From: Streptomyces flavofungini
GTDB lineage: Bacteria; Actinomycetota; Actinomycetes; Streptomycetales; Streptomycetaceae
Assembly (NCBI RefSeq): GCF_014650815.1
Contig: NZ_BMVR01000019.1
Location: 1 to 64,000, forward strand
Reading direction: 5' to 3'
DNA: 64,000 bases
In this document: positions 17,849-27,193 of the stretch, piece by piece
How the letters are laid out: each line of letters starts with the position of its first letter
Position numbering within the stretch: the stretch's first letter is position 1
Position numbers and translations under genes: made by a program
The notes under the pieces: model-generated
Database searches by the model: none
What the model was told of the DNA's origin: nothing
The model's input: only the letters and a program-made list of their open reading frames with translations

Positions 17849-19021
17849 ATGCCCGCATCACCGAGCACCGCTCGGGCCATCAACGACCGGCTCGCGCTGC
17901 GCCTGCTGCAGCACGAGGGGCCCTTGACGGCGGGACAGTTGAAGCAGCTCACCGGCCTGTCCCGGCCCTCCGTCGCCGACCTCGTCGAGCGTCTGCAGGG
18001 CTCCGGTCTGATCACGGTCGTGGGCGAGACGGGGGAGCGCCGCCGGGGCCCGAACGCCCGCTTGTACGGCATCGTGGCCGACCGGGCCCACCTGGCCGCC
18101 CTGGACGTGCGCACCGAGAGTGTGTCCGTGGTCGTGGCCGACCTGCTCGGCGCGCAGCTCGCCGAGGCCACCGTGCCGATCGGCGGCGGCACCGGGACCG
18201 GCGACGCCGTCGAGCGGGCCGTGGCCCTCGTCGAGCGCACGGCCCGTGCGGGCGGCGCGGGCCGGCTGCACACGGTGGGTGTCGGCGCGCCCGGCCTCAT
18301 CGACCCGGCCACCGGCGACCTGCGCGACTCGGCGGGCCTGCCCACCTGGCACCGCCGCCTGGTCGCGGCCCTCACCGAACGGCTGCCCGCGCGTGTCCTG
18401 GTGGAGAACGAGACCAACCTCGCCGCCCGCGCCGAGCAGCGCGACGGCGCCGCCCACGACCGCGACACGTTCGTGCTGCTCTGGCTCGGTGCGGGCACCG
18501 GCGCGGCCGTGGTCCTCGACGGCACCCTGCGTCGCGGTGCCTCCGGCGGTACCGGCGAGATCGGCTTCCTGCCCGTCCCCGGCACCGCGGGGCTGCCGTC
18601 CGCGACGGCCTGCGACGGCGGCTTCCACTCGCTGGCCGGTTCGGCGGCGGTCGAGGAACTGGCCGCCGACCACGGCCTGAAGGCGACGCCCGAGCCGTCC
18701 GAACTCCCCGCCGCCGCACTGGTCCGGCACGCCGTCGAGTCCTGCCATACCCCGTTCCTGGACGCCCTCGCCGACCGCGTGGCCATCGGCGCGGCGTCCG
18801 TCACGGCCGTCCTCGACCCCGGGTGCGTGGTGCTCGGGGGCGAGTTGGGGCGCGCGGGCGGCGAGGTGCTCGCGGGGCGGGTGGGGGAGCGGGTGGCCGC
18901 CATGTCGCCGCTCCGGACGGAGGTCAGGGCCAGTGTGCTGGGCGGTGCGGCGGTGCTGCGGGGGGCGCTGCTGACGGCGAGGGACGCGGCGCAGGAGGAG
19001 TTGTTCGCGCCTGGGGGGTGA
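17849..19021 (+). CDS. ROK-family transcriptional regulator with degenerate kinase motifs
   Basis: A 390-residue repressor-type ROK protein. A winged helix (LLQHEGPLTAGQLKQLTG… to ADLVERLQGSGLITVVGE, residues about 18-60) precedes an actin-like ATPase/sugar-binding fold (VGVGAPGLIDPATGDL, LLWLGAGTGAAVVLDG). The kinase and zinc motifs are decayed. Where active kinases have an NDAN-type motif it reads ENETN, the usual GEIGH reads GEIGFLPV, and the CxCGxxGC cluster is replaced by ATACDGGFHS. So it probably binds a sugar without phosphorylating it. It is divergent from the MFS transporter and likely controls it. A GGAAGG site lies about 9 nt before the ATG. Confidence 0.87.
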   Translation: MPASPSTARAINDRLALRLLQHEGPLTAGQLKQLTGLSRPSVADLVERLQGSGLITVVGETGERRRGPNARLYGIVADRAHLAALDVRTESVSVVVADLLGAQLAEATVPIGGGTGTGDAVERAVALVERTARAGGAGRLHTVGVGAPGLIDPATGDLRDSAGLPTWHRRLVAALTERLPARVLVENETNLAARAEQRDGAAHDRDTFVLLWLGAGTGAAVVLDGTLRRGASGGTGEIGFLPVPGTAGLPSATACDGGFHSLAGSAAVEELAADHGLKATPEPSELPAAALVRHAVESCHTPFLDALADRVAIGAASVTAVLDPGCVVLGGELGRAGGEVLAGRVGERVAAMSPLRTEVRASVLGGAAVLRGALLTARDAAQEELFAPGG

Positions 19022-19127
19022 GGGGGCGGGGTCGGGTTGGGGGGAGCCGTTCTCGTCGGGTCGGGCCGAGCGTGCCTCGGATGCCGTCGTCCGGCGGGAC
19101 GTGTCGGGCCGCCGCCCCCACCCGCAG

Positions 19128-19190
19128 ACGGCGCTCCCGCCGGGCCGGACAGTGCCCCCGCCCGCCCGGACGGCGCCCCCGCCCGCCCTG
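19128..19190. repeat. Three 21-bp imperfect tandem repeats after the sigma factor gene
   Basis: Units 19128-19148, 19149-19169 and 19170-19190 share the pattern ACxGxGCxCCCGCC-GxCCxG and end exactly where the stop codon of the sigma factor begins. No function is evident. Confidence 0.5.
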
Positions 19191-20078
19191 TCAAGCAGCC
19201 GACAACTGCCGCTCCACGTACCCCAGCTTGTCCGGATTGACCACGGCTCGTACCCCCGCGACCCGCCCGCCCGCGAACTCGAACGTCGCCACCCCGGTCA
19301 GCGCCCCGTCCACCCGCGACACCAGCGCGGGCGCGCCGTTGACCTCGGCGAACGAGAACTCCATCCCGGCGCCGAAGGTCTCGATGCCGCCGATCAGGAA
19401 CCGTGCCACCTTGTCGCGGCCGACGATCGGCCGCCGGGCCGCGGTGGCCTTGCCGCCGCCGTCGCCCCACCAGGTGACGTCCTCCGAGAGCAGCCGTTCC
19501 AGGCCCGCGAGGTCGCCGTCGCGGGCCGCCGCGATGAACGACCCCACGAGCTCCTCGTGCCGCGCGGGCGCCGACTCGAAGCGCGCGCGGTCCTCGGCGA
19601 CGGCCCGCGCGGCCCGGCGGTGGAGCTGGCGCGAGTAAGCCTCGCTCACGTCGAGGACACCGGCGATCTCCCGGTGGCTGTACGAGAACGCCTCCCGCAG
19701 CACGTACACCGCGCGCTCCACCGGCGTGAGCCGCTCCAGGAGCACGAGGAAGGCCATCGACACCGAGTCGCGCTGCTCGGCCGACTCCAGCGGGCCGAGC
19801 GCGCCGCCCGAGGTGACGACGGGCTCCGGCAGCCAGGCGCCCACATAGGTCTCGCGGCGGGCGCGCGCCGAGGTGAGGCGGTTGAGGCAGAGGTTGGTGA
19901 CGACCTTGGCCAGCCAGGCGCCGAGGCGTTCGATGGCGGCGCGGTCCGCGCCGCTGAGGCGCAGGAAGGCGTCCTGCACGGCGTCCTCGGCCTCCTGCGC
20001 CGAGCCCAGCAGGCGGTAGGCGAGGCCGAACAGACGCGACCGGTGGGACTCGAACTCGTCGGCGAGCGGCGCGGGCAT
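19191..20078 (-). CDS. ECF sigma factor of the ECF41 / SigJ type
   Basis: A 295-residue sigma factor. Region 2 (FESHRSRLFGLAYRLLGSAQEAEDAVQDAFLRL is recognisable from FGLAYRLLGS and AVQDAF) and region 4 (LTPVERAVYVLREAFSYSHREIA, then VSEAYSRQLHRRA) occupy residues 1-175. A SnoaL-like C-terminal extension follows with the two ECF41 signature motifs, DGGGK (in VTWWGDGGGKATAA) and NPDKL (in VVNPDKLGYV). In this group the extension replaces an anti-sigma factor and tunes activity. The ATG 20078 has GGAGGGG 4 nt upstream. ECF41 genes usually sit beside a carboxymuconolactone decarboxylase, oxidoreductase or epimerase gene; none is adjacent here. Confidence 0.9.
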   Translation of the reverse strand: MPAPLADEFESHRSRLFGLAYRLLGSAQEAEDAVQDAFLRLSGADRAAIERLGAWLAKVVTNLCLNRLTSARARRETYVGAWLPEPVVTSGGALGPLESAEQRDSVSMAFLVLLERLTPVERAVYVLREAFSYSHREIAGVLDVSEAYSRQLHRRAARAVAEDRARFESAPARHEELVGSFIAAARDGDLAGLERLLSEDVTWWGDGGGKATAARRPIVGRDKVARFLIGGIETFGAGMEFSFAEVNGAPALVSRVDGALTGVATFEFAGGRVAGVRAVVNPDKLGYVERQLSAA

Positions 20079-20105
20079 CACCCCTCCAGGCTGCCAGAAC
20101 GCCGA

Positions 20106-20137
20106 CCGGCCCGGCCGCTGGGGGTGGACCGGGCCGG
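20106..20137. terminator. Hairpin, chitinase-sigma factor spacer (first)
   Basis: CCGGCCCGG (20106-20114) and CCGGGCCGG (20129-20137) form a 9-bp stem with a 14-nt loop. Confidence 0.4.
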
Positions 20138-20148
20138 ACCTGATGGGA

Positions 20149-20189
20149 GCCCGGCGGCGAGGCAAGGGCACGTCAACCCGCCGCCGGGC
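20149..20189 (-). terminator. Hairpin after the chitinase gene
   Basis: GCCCGGCGGCG (20149-20159) pairs with CGCCGCCGGGC (20179-20189), an 11-bp stem with a 19-nt loop, about 60 nt past the chitinase stop. Confidence 0.5.
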
Positions 20190-20250
20190 GCTTGTGGGGG
20201 GAGCCCGCCGGGGCACCGCAGGCCGCAGCCGAGCGGTCGCCGTCCGACGG

Positions 20251-22575
20251 TCAGCAGGCGCCGAGGTCCTGCCACACGCCCCAGTCACCGGTGGTCCCGG
20301 GCTCCTCGCCCTTCGTCCACCACTTGGACTTCCAGTGGTGCGACTTGTGGGACACGGTCGTCCCGGAGCCGTACTCGGACGACGTGCTCCACGTGGGCGC
20401 GGTGCACTTGCCGGGCGGGTCGGTCGGGTCGGGCGGGTCGGTGGGCCCGGGGCCGGTGCCGGGCTCGACCACGGTCGTGCCGCGCGCCAGGTCACCGGCG
20501 AGCCCGTACGTCGTACCGCCGATGTTCACCGTCCAGTTCGACGGGGTCGACACCGGCAGGTAGTAGTTGAACGACAGGTCCACCGACGCGCCGGGGGCCA
20601 GCGTCTGCCAGGCGGGCAGCTTCAGCGAGACGCGGTGGAAGTCGCCCTTGAGTCCGCCGACGTTGTTTCCGGTGTGGCCGGTGCTGATCACCTTCGTGCC
20701 GAAGCCGGACTGGTCGGACGCGTTGGCGGGTGCGGAGGTCGAGTAGTCAAACTGGAACTCTGTGCCGCCCGGGAGGGTCGTTTTCGTGTTGTTGGTGATC
20801 TTCAGCTTGGGCGTGATCGGGTAGTTGGAGTCGCCGAGCTTGAAGTCGCCGAACTCCACGCCGATGTCGACGGCCTTGGCGGGCAGGTCCTTGCCCGCGA
20901 CCTTCGCGCCGTACGGGGACGCCGACTTGAACTTGTCGTACATCGCCGTGGTGAGCGTGTCGCCGATCTCGTACTGCCCCTTGGCGGAGTTGTACTTGTA
21001 GTCACCGGCGAGCTCCCAGACCATGGTGCCGCCGATGCCCTTGTCGACCACGTAGTCGGCCTTGGCCCGCACCGACTGCTCGTCCTCGGTGGACAGGAAG
21101 ACCTTCTTCTCGGCGTTCCACAGCCAGGGCGCGACGAGCGTCGAGTCGTACTTGCGCGCGTAGGTCCCGCTGAGCTTGGTGTCGGCGGGGAAGCCGTACT
21201 TGGTGACGTAGTCCCCGACGACACCCTTCTCCAGGTTCTTGGCGTGCCACATCGGGTTCGACCCCGCGGGCGACTCCTTGCCCTTGTCGTCCTTGTCGTG
21301 CCACAGGTTGTCGATGCCGACGGCGCCGTCACCGCACTTGGTGAGCCCCGACCCGGCCGGACAGTCGGTCGAGGCCGCCTTGCCCCACAGCCCGTCCGTG
21401 CCGCCCTGCACGTTCTTGAAGCCGCGGGTGTAGTACGGCAGGCCGATGTTGATGCGGCCCGCGGGCATCGAACCGCGGAAGTAGTGATAGGCCCAGTCGG
21501 TGTTCAAATACCCGACGCCGCCGTACTGCTGGCTGCCGTACACGCCGGCCGCCGCGAGTTCGGCGTCCTTCCCGTCGTCGTACAGGGAGGCGTTCGGGCC
21601 GACGTATTCGTTCCAGGCGCCATGGAGGTCGTACGACATGATGTTGACGTAGTCCAGGTACTTCTGGACCTGGAAGGTCTCCATGCCGCGCAGGAGATAG
21701 CCGGACGACGGCGCGGCCACGGTCAGGAGATAGTGCTTGCCGTCGGCGGCACCGGCCCGGTCCAGCTTCTCGCGCAGCGTCTTCATCAGGACGGCATAGC
21801 CCTTGACCAGGCCCGCGCGGCGGCCGTTGGCGAGCTGCCAGTCCAGCGGATTGCCCGCGTCCTTCATCGTCGTCGGGTATTCGTAGTCGATGTCGACGCC
21901 GTTGAAGCCGTACTTCTTGATGAACGCGACGGTGGAGTCCGCGAAGGTCTCGATGCCCGCCTGGTTCACCGAACCGTCCGCGTTGGTGGCCATCGAGTAG
22001 AACCCGCCGGAATTCACGCGCTTGCCGTCGTCGCCGAAGTATCCGCCGGTCTCGGCCCAACCGCCCACCGAGACCATGGTCTTGACGTTCGGGTGCTTCT
22101 TCTTGAACTTATTCAGCAGATTGAAATGACCCTTGTAGGAGTACGCGGGGTCCATCTCCGCGCCCGCGACGCCCGGCCAGGTCATGCCGGTGGCGGCGTT
22201 CTTCTCGCCGTCACCGCCCACGGAGATCTTGTTGTCGCTCCCGATGTGCGCGAAGGCGTAGTTGAGGTGAGTGACCTTGTCCCAGGGGATGTCGGACGCC
22301 AGATAGGCGGGCTCGCCGTTCTTGCCGGTGCGCCAGCCGGTGAAGTAGCCGATCACGCGGCGCTGGTGGTCGGCGCCCATCTTCTCGCGGCCGTCGGCGT
22401 CGTAGACGGAGCAGTAGGGGACGTCGACGCCGGGGGTCTTGTAGAGGCCGTCAGGACGGCAGGACTCGTTGTCGGCGGCGTGCGAGGTGGTCGCGGCGAG
22501 GGTGCTCATGAGTAGTCCGGCGACCGCTGCGCCGGCTGCCAGGAGCGTGGCTCTCGCTCGGGTGGGGGTGGGCAC
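20251..22575 (-). CDS. Secreted multidomain GH18 chitinase
   Basis: A 774-residue exported endochitinase. After the signal peptide ([24 protein letters not shown]) comes a GH18 barrel, about residues 75-530, with the SxGG motif VSVGGW and the catalytic FNGVDIDYE, in which Glu232 would be the acid. A second domain (570-700, [18 protein letters not shown]…) looks like the chitinase C-terminal/FnIII-like module. After a Pro/Thr linker ([11 protein letters not shown]) a small aromatic-rich CBM5/12-type chitin-binding domain ends the protein ([15 protein letters not shown]). I start at GTG 22575 because AGGAGGAA lies 6 nt before it; an ATG 11 codons upstream lacks this. The promoter carries a DasR-like site. 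Confidence 0.92.
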   Translation of the reverse strand: MPTPTRARATLLAAGAAVAGLLMSTLAATTSHAADNESCRPDGLYKTPGVDVPYCSVYDADGREKMGADHQRRVIGYFTGWRTGKNGEPAYLASDIPWDKVTHLNYAFAHIGSDNKISVGGDGEKNAATGMTWPGVAGAEMDPAYSYKGHFNLLNKFKKKHPNVKTMVSVGGWAETGGYFGDDGKRVNSGGFYSMATNADGSVNQAGIETFADSTVAFIKKYGFNGVDIDYEYPTTMKDAGNPLDWQLANGRRAGLVKGYAVLMKTLREKLDRAGAADGKHYLLTVAAPSSGYLLRGMETFQVQKYLDYVNIMSYDLHGAWNEYVGPNASLYDDGKDAELAAAGVYGSQQYGGVGYLNTDWAYHYFRGSMPAGRINIGLPYYTRGFKNVQGGTDGLWGKAASTDCPAGSGLTKCGDGAVGIDNLWHDKDDKGKESPAGSNPMWHAKNLEKGVVGDYVTKYGFPADTKLSGTYARKYDSTLVAPWLWNAEKKVFLSTEDEQSVRAKADYVVDKGIGGTMVWELAGDYKYNSAKGQYEIGDTLTTAMYDKFKSASPYGAKVAGKDLPAKAVDIGVEFGDFKLGDSNYPITPKLKITNNTKTTLPGGTEFQFDYSTSAPANASDQSGFGTKVISTGHTGNNVGGLKGDFHRVSLKLPAWQTLAPGASVDLSFNYYLPVSTPSNWTVNIGGTTYGLAGDLARGTTVVEPGTGPGPTDPPDPTDPPGKCTAPTWSTSSEYGSGTTVSHKSHHWKSKWWTKGEEPGTTGDWGVWQDLGAC

Positions 22576-22673
22576 GTCGGTTCCTCCTGGGGAGGCTCGG
22601 TGTCGCACAACGAACGGGGACGGCGGCCCACGGCGTGCGCACGCCGGGCGGGCCTCTCCTCGGAGTGACGCAG

Positions 22674-22702
22674 ACGTTAAGAGGACTAGACCAGTGCGTC
22701 AA
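22674..22702 (-). promoter_or_regulatory. Chitinase promoter with DasR-like site in the spacer
   Basis: On the minus strand TTGACG (22697-22702) and TAACGT (22674-22679) are 17 bp apart. The spacer (22680-22695) reads ACTGGTCTAGTCCTCT, which differs at two of 16 positions from the dre consensus ACTGGTCTAGACCACT. A related half repeat, TTGGTCC, lies just upstream. DasR represses chitinase genes in Streptomyces and is relieved by glucosamine-6-phosphate. Confidence 0.75.
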
Positions 22703-22909
22703 TAGGTACGGACCAATCCTCTTCGGGGTTCCTGCCAGGTGGGTCGTGGTGTGAAGGGGGGTGGGAGGCGCAGTGGAAGGGGGCGGTGAGGGCGGGGAAG
22801 AGGGGGCGGCGGGGCGGGCGGGCCCGCCCGGGCGCCTGTGAGCCAGCCCACAGGATCTCCCCTGCGCGGCCCTGACCAGGCGTGGCACACTGGTCTGGTA
22901 CCAGAAGCA

Positions 22910-23036
22910 GCGCACTCCGGGGTCGGTGTAATTCCGAACCGGCGGTTACAGTCCGCGACCCGGCCGCCTCCAGCGGTCGGTTGACCAGGTGAAACTCCTG
23001 GACCGACGGTGAAAGTCCGGATGGGAGGCAGTGCGC
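22910..23036 (+). ncRNA. FMN riboswitch (RFN element)
   Basis: The conserved FMN aptamer core is directly readable: ACCGGCGGTTACAGTCCGCGA (22938 onwards, in its central part GGCGG…AGTCCGC), GACCAGGTGAAACTCCTGGACC-like P4 stem, and CCGACGGTGAAAGTCCGGATG with the GGAGG motif near 23025. P1 is GCGCACT (22910-22916) with AGTGCGC (23030-23036). It senses FMN and lowers expression of the downstream riboflavin genes. The first gene starts about 180 nt further on, a long gap. I see no classic T-run terminator, so translational or Rho-linked control is plausible. Confidence 0.93.
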
Positions 23037-23217
23037 GGCGAGCGGACACATGTGTCATGTGTGTCGCCTCGTCGTCATGGCTCGGTTCCGTCTTGCGGGA
23101 CCGGTCCCTTTCGACGTCCGGCGACCCCGGCGACGATCCATGCCGGTTGTTCCGCTCGTTGAGTGTCGTCGTCATCGACAGCCCCGGAGTCCGTGCCCGA
23201 AGAGGCAGGAGGACCCG
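23037..23217 (+). other. Leader between FMN riboswitch and ribD
   Basis: This 181-nt stretch has two perfect 12-bp palindromes, GACACATGTGTC (23045-23056) and GGGACCGGTCCC (23097-23108, followed by TTT). The ribD frame is open back to 23050 with an ATG at 23050. It may be the riboswitch expression platform; I cannot assign a gene to it. Confidence 0.4.
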
Positions 23218-24513
23218 GTGGCCACCGCAGCCGAAGCAGTCGCCATGCGACGCGCCGTCGCGCTCGCCGCGCGCGGACTCGGGTTCACGAGCCCCAACCC
23301 CGTCGTCGGCTGCGTCATCCTCGACGCCACCGGCGAGAGCGTCGGCGAGGGCTACCACCAGCGCGCGGGCGGACCCCACGCCGAAGTCCACGCCCTGCGC
23401 GCGGCCGCCGACAAGGCCCGCGGCGGCACCGCCGTCGTCACCCTCGAACCCTGCAACCACACCGGCCGCACCGGCCCTTGCGCCCAGGCCCTCCTCGACG
23501 CCGGGATCGCCCGCGTCGTGTACGCCGTCGGCGACCCCACCCCCGCCGCGACCGGCGGCGCCACCACCCTCCGCGCGGCGGGCGTCGACGTCGAGTCCGG
23601 CCTGCTCGCCGAGGAGGCCGAGACGGTCAACGCCGCCTGGCTCACCTCGGTCCGCACCGGCCGCCCCCACGTCACCTGGAAGTACGCGGCCACGCTCGAC
23701 GGCCGCATCGCCGCCGCCGACGGCACCAGCCGCTGGATCAGCTCCGCCGCGTCCCGCGCCGACGTGCACCGGCTGCGCGCCGAGTGCGACGCCGTCGTCG
23801 TCGGCTCCGGCACCCAGCGCGCCGACGACCCGCACCTCGCGGTGCGCGGCATCGACGGCGTCGTACAGCCGCTGCGGGTCGTCGTCGACACCCACGGCAC
23901 CGCCGTGCGGCCGGACGCCCGGGTCCTGGACGACGCGGCACCCACGCTGGTGGCCGTCGCGGAGGGCGTGGAGCCGCTGCCCGGCGTGGAGACGGTGCAC
24001 CTGCCGTACGCGGACGAGCACGCGGACGCCGAGAACCTGCCGTACGTCGAGCGCGCCCCCCTCGCACCGCGCGCGGCCAGCGCGTCATCGCCGTCCGGGC
24101 GGCCGGGCGCCGGTGATGACGAGGACCGCCTCGAACACCGCTTTACCGCCAGCGGCGGCGCCTACCGCGCACAGCGCCCGGCCGCCCCCGCCGCGCCGAC
24201 CGAGCCGTCGACCGCCGCGCGCGGCCTCGACGTCGACGCGCTGCTCGCCGAACTGCACGCCCGCGGCGTGCGGTCCGTACTCCTCGAAGGCGGGCCGACG
24301 CTCGCCGGGGCCTTCGTGGCCGCCGGTGCCGTCGACCGCGTCATCGGCTATCTCGCGCCGACGCTGCTCGGCGCGGGCCCCACCGCCCTCACCGGCGGCG
24401 GAATCACCACCCTCACCGAGGCGTTGCGCCTCGACGTGCGCGAGTGCGTCGCGCTCGGACCCGATCTGCGTATCACCGCGACCGTCGCGGGCCCCGGAAC
24501 GAAGGAGCACTGA
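23218..24513 (+). CDS. ribD: Bifunctional diaminohydroxyphosphoribosylaminopyrimidine deaminase / 5-amino-6-(5-phosphoribosylamino)uracil reductase
   Basis: A 431-residue two-domain enzyme for steps two and three of riboflavin synthesis. The N-terminal deaminase has the zinc motifs PHAEVHAL (about residues 53-60) and CNHTGRTGPC (79-88). The reductase follows (VTWKYAATLDGRIAAADG, VLLEGGPTLAGAFV). It is longer than typical RibD (about 340-380) because residues about 264-335 form a low-complexity, probably disordered insertion within the reductase domain, ahead of LDVDALLAELHARG. The GTG 23218 was chosen because AGGAGGA lies just before it (23207-23213). It is the first gene behind the FMN riboswitch and its stop is directly followed by the ribE start. 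Confidence 0.92.
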   Translation: MATAAEAVAMRRAVALAARGLGFTSPNPVVGCVILDATGESVGEGYHQRAGGPHAEVHALRAAADKARGGTAVVTLEPCNHTGRTGPCAQALLDAGIARVVYAVGDPTPAATGGATTLRAAGVDVESGLLAEEAETVNAAWLTSVRTGRPHVTWKYAATLDGRIAAADGTSRWISSAASRADVHRLRAECDAVVVGSGTQRADDPHLAVRGIDGVVQPLRVVVDTHGTAVRPDARVLDDAAPTLVAVAEGVEPLPGVETVHLPYADEHADAENLPYVERAPLAPRAASASSPSGRPGAGDDEDRLEHRFTASGGAYRAQRPAAPAAPTEPSTAARGLDVDALLAELHARGVRSVLLEGGPTLAGAFVAAGAVDRVIGYLAPTLLGAGPTALTGGGITTLTEALRLDVRECVALGPDLRITATVAGPGTKEH

Positions 24514-25167
24514 GTGTTCACCGGAATCGTCGAAGAGCTGGGCGAAGTCACCGCCGTGGAGGACCTGGGCGACGCGTCCCGCTTCCGGCTGCGCGGCCCC
24601 GTCGTCACCGACGGCGCGAAGCACGGCGACTCCATCGCCGTCAACGGGGTGTGTCTGACGGTCGTCGAGCACGAGGGCGACGAGTTCACCGCCGACGTGA
24701 TGGCCGAGACCCTCGACCGCTCCAGCCTCGGCGCCCTCGCCCCCGGCGCGAAGGTCAACCTGGAGCGCCCGACCGCCGTCGGCGCCCGCCTCGGCGGACA
24801 CATCGTGCAGGGCCACGTCGACGGCACCGGCGCCATCGTCGACCGCAAGCCGTCCGACAACTGGGAGATCGTCAAGATCTCCCTGCCCGACGGGCTCGCC
24901 CGCTACGTGGTCGAGAAGGGCTCCATCACCGTCGACGGCGTCAGCCTGACCGTCGTCGACGCCGGGCCCGACTACTTCACCATCAGCCTGATCCCCACGA
25001 CGCTCGCCCTGACCACGCTCGGCGTCAAGCAGCCCGGCGACCCGGTCAACCTCGAGGTCGACGTCATCGCCAAGTACGTGGAGAGGCTGCTCGGCACCGG
25101 CGCCGTGACGCCCGCACAGGCCGCGGCCGGTGCGGCCGGGGCACCCGCCCAGGAGGCAGCGAAGTGA
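24514..25167 (+). CDS. ribE: Riboflavin synthase (alpha subunit)
   Basis: A 217-residue protein built of two similar lumazine-binding halves. The N-terminal signature [12 protein letters not shown] is diagnostic, and the two repeats show [13 protein letters not shown] and [15 protein letters not shown]. It converts two molecules of 6,7-dimethyl-8-ribityllumazine into riboflavin and the pyrimidinedione, working with the ribH product as lumazine donor. The C-terminus is an Ala-rich tail. The GTG start follows the ribD stop with no gap and the stop overlaps the next start by 4 nt, so translation is coupled along the operon. Naming varies: ribC or ribB in some species. Confidence 0.95.
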   Translation: MFTGIVEELGEVTAVEDLGDASRFRLRGPVVTDGAKHGDSIAVNGVCLTVVEHEGDEFTADVMAETLDRSSLGALAPGAKVNLERPTAVGARLGGHIVQGHVDGTGAIVDRKPSDNWEIVKISLPDGLARYVVEKGSITVDGVSLTVVDAGPDYFTISLIPTTLALTTLGVKQPGDPVNLEVDVIAKYVERLLGTGAVTPAQAAAGAAGAPAQEAAK

Positions 25168-25826
25168 GCACGTTCGACTGGCTGAACTCCGAGGCGTTCA
25201 CCGCCTTCGACCAGCACATCATGTGGTCCGACATGGTCGGCAACAGCATCGGCCTGATCGCCCTCGCGCTCGGCTGGCGCCGCTCCATCTGGACCTGGCC
25301 CGCCCAGTTCCTGTCCGGCGTCGTCCTCGTCGCCGCGTACGCCTCCGCGCAGCTCTCCGGCGGCGTCGGCAAGCAGCTCCTCGTCATCGGCGTCGCCGCG
25401 TGGGGCTGGCGGCAGTGGACGCGGGGCAGCCGCAACGCGCAGGACGGCACCATCGCCGTGCGCTTCGCCACCTGGAAGGAGCGCGGCTTCCTGCTCGCGG
25501 GCACCGCCGTCGGCACCCTCGCCGTCGGGACGCTCTTCACCGCCCTGCCCGAGCTGTCCTGGAACCCCTGGCCGGACGCCTACATCTTCGTCGGCACGCT
25601 CGCCGCGATGGTGGCCCAGGCGCGCGGTCTGGTCGAGTTCTGGTTCGCCTGGCTGCTCGTCGACATCGTCGGCGTCCCCCTCGCCTTCTCCAGCGGACTC
25701 GCCTTCTCCGGGTTCGTGTACGTCGTCTACCTCGCCCTCGTCCTGTGGGGCCTGCGCGACTGGTGGCTGCGCTCCCGGCAGCCCGCCGGCCAGCAGCGGC
25801 CCGCTCTGGAAGGAGCCCCGGCATGA
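25164..25826 (+). CDS. ribM: PnuC-family riboflavin transporter (RibM type)
   Basis: A 220-residue membrane protein with about seven hydrophobic segments and the PnuC-fold aromatic motifs ([50 protein letters not shown]). PnuC relatives carry nicotinamide riboside, thiamine or riboflavin by facilitated diffusion. Its place inside the riboswitch-led rib operon matches RibM/PnuX riboflavin importers described in Streptomyces and Corynebacterium. The GTG overlaps the ribE stop, with AGGAGG 7 nt upstream. It lets the cell use external riboflavin when the operon is derepressed. Nicotinamide riboside is the less likely alternative. Confidence 0.85.
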   Translation: MSTFDWLNSEAFTAFDQHIMWSDMVGNSIGLIALALGWRRSIWTWPAQFLSGVVLVAAYASAQLSGGVGKQLLVIGVAAWGWRQWTRGSRNAQDGTIAVRFATWKERGFLLAGTAVGTLAVGTLFTALPELSWNPWPDAYIFVGTLAAMVAQARGLVEFWFAWLLVDIVGVPLAFSSGLAFSGFVYVVYLALVLWGLRDWWLRSRQPAGQQRPALEGAPA

Positions 25827-27148
25827 CCGCTCAGCCCACTCCCACCCCCGTGGACCAGGAGCCGTCGCCCGCGGCCCCCGCTCCGGCCGACCGCACCGAG
25901 GACCTCTCCCTCGACCCGGTGGAGATGGCCATCCGCGACATCGCCGCGGGCCGCCCCGTCGTGGTCGTCGACGACGAGGACCGCGAGAACGAGGGCGACC
26001 TCGTCATCGCCGCCGAGAAGGCCACCCCCGAGATCGTCGCCTTCATGATGAGCGAGTGCCGCGGCCTGATCTGCGCGCCCATGGAGAGCGACGAACTGGA
26101 GCGGCTGCACCTGCCGCAGATGGTCGAGAACAACACCGAGTCGATGAGCACGGCCTTCACCGTCTCCGTCGACGCCAGCGGCGCGCACGGCGTCACCACC
26201 GGCATCTCCGCCGCCGACCGCGCCACCACCCTCCGGCTCCTGGCCGGCGGCAAGGCCGCCGCGGGCGACTTCGTCCGCCCCGGGCACATCTTCCCGCTGC
26301 GCGCCAAGGCGGGCGGCGTCCTCGTGCGCGACGGCCACACCGAGGCCGCCGTCGACCTCGCCCGGCTCGCGGGACTGCGGCCCGCCGGGGCCATCGTCGA
26401 GATCGCGGGTGAGGACGGCCGGATGCTGCGGCTGCCCGAACTGGTGCCGTTCGCCCGCAGGCACGGCCTGACGATCATCTCCATCGAGGACCTGATCGCC
26501 TACCGCCGCACCGCCGAGCCCACCGTCCGTCGCGAGGCCGAGGTCCGGCTGCCCACGTCCTACGGCGACTTCACCGCGTACGGCTACCGCTCCACCGTCG
26601 ACGGCGTCGAGCACGTCGCGCTCGTCCACGGCGACGTCGGCACCGGCGAGGACGTCCTCGTCCGCATCCACTCCGAGTGCCTGACCGGCGACGTCTTCCA
26701 CTCCCTGCGCTGCGACTGCGGGCCCCAGCTGGAGGAGTCCATGCGGCGCATCACCGACACCGGGCGCGGCGTCGTGGTCTACCTGCGCGGCCACGAGGGA
26801 CGTGGCATCGGACTGCTGTCCAAGCTGCGCGCCTACGAACTCCAGGAGCGCGGCAGCGACACCCTGGACGCCAACCTCGAACTGGGCCTGCCCGCCGACG
26901 CCCGCGACTACGGCGCCGGTGCCCAGATCCTGGAGGACCTCGGCGTGCGCAGCCTGCGCCTCCTCACCAACAACCCCGACAAGACCGAGGCCCTCGCCCG
27001 GCACGGCCTGAAGGTCACCGCGCGCGAGCCCATGCCGGTCACCGTCGGCGAGCACAATCTGCGCTACCTGCGCACCAAGCGGGACCGCATGGGCCACGAC
27101 CTGCCCTGGCTGGACACCCCGGAGATGTCCGCCTGCGGCAACCAGTAG
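25823..27148 (+). CDS. ribBA: Bifunctional 3,4-dihydroxy-2-butanone-4-phosphate synthase / GTP cyclohydrolase II
   Basis: A 441-residue fusion supplying both precursors of riboflavin. The RibB half (residues about 32-235) has the acidic [16 protein letters not shown] motif and [13 protein letters not shown]. The RibA half (240-430) has the zinc-binding Cys pattern [18 protein letters not shown] and the GTP-binding [12 protein letters not shown], with RLLTNNPDK near the end. An N-terminal tail rich in Pro/Ala precedes the first domain. The ATG overlaps the ribM stop (ATGA), so it is translationally coupled. A 93-nt spacer with CCGAG repeats separates it from ribH. Confidence 0.95.
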   Translation: MTAQPTPTPVDQEPSPAAPAPADRTEDLSLDPVEMAIRDIAAGRPVVVVDDEDRENEGDLVIAAEKATPEIVAFMMSECRGLICAPMESDELERLHLPQMVENNTESMSTAFTVSVDASGAHGVTTGISAADRATTLRLLAGGKAAAGDFVRPGHIFPLRAKAGGVLVRDGHTEAAVDLARLAGLRPAGAIVEIAGEDGRMLRLPELVPFARRHGLTIISIEDLIAYRRTAEPTVRREAEVRLPTSYGDFTAYGYRSTVDGVEHVALVHGDVGTGEDVLVRIHSECLTGDVFHSLRCDCGPQLEESMRRITDTGRGVVVYLRGHEGRGIGLLSKLRAYELQERGSDTLDANLELGLPADARDYGAGAQILEDLGVRSLRLLTNNPDKTEALARHGLKVTAREPMPVTVGEHNLRYLRTKRDRMGHDLPWLDTPEMSACGNQ

Positions 27149-27193
27149 CCGACAGCGGGCCGGACGGACCCCCGAAACACCCCTGGTCACACC

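Noticed and set aside
17592-17861. Extending the MFS gene by about 90 codons upstream
   Set aside because: The extra N-terminus (repeated RRGEA motifs) is only the hairpin-repeat array translated. The ATG at 17591 has a ribosome-binding site and matches family length.
22910-23036. Reading the leader before ribD as a cobalamin or SAM riboswitch
   Set aside because: The aptamer sequence matches the FMN (RFN) consensus throughout, and the downstream genes are all riboflavin genes.
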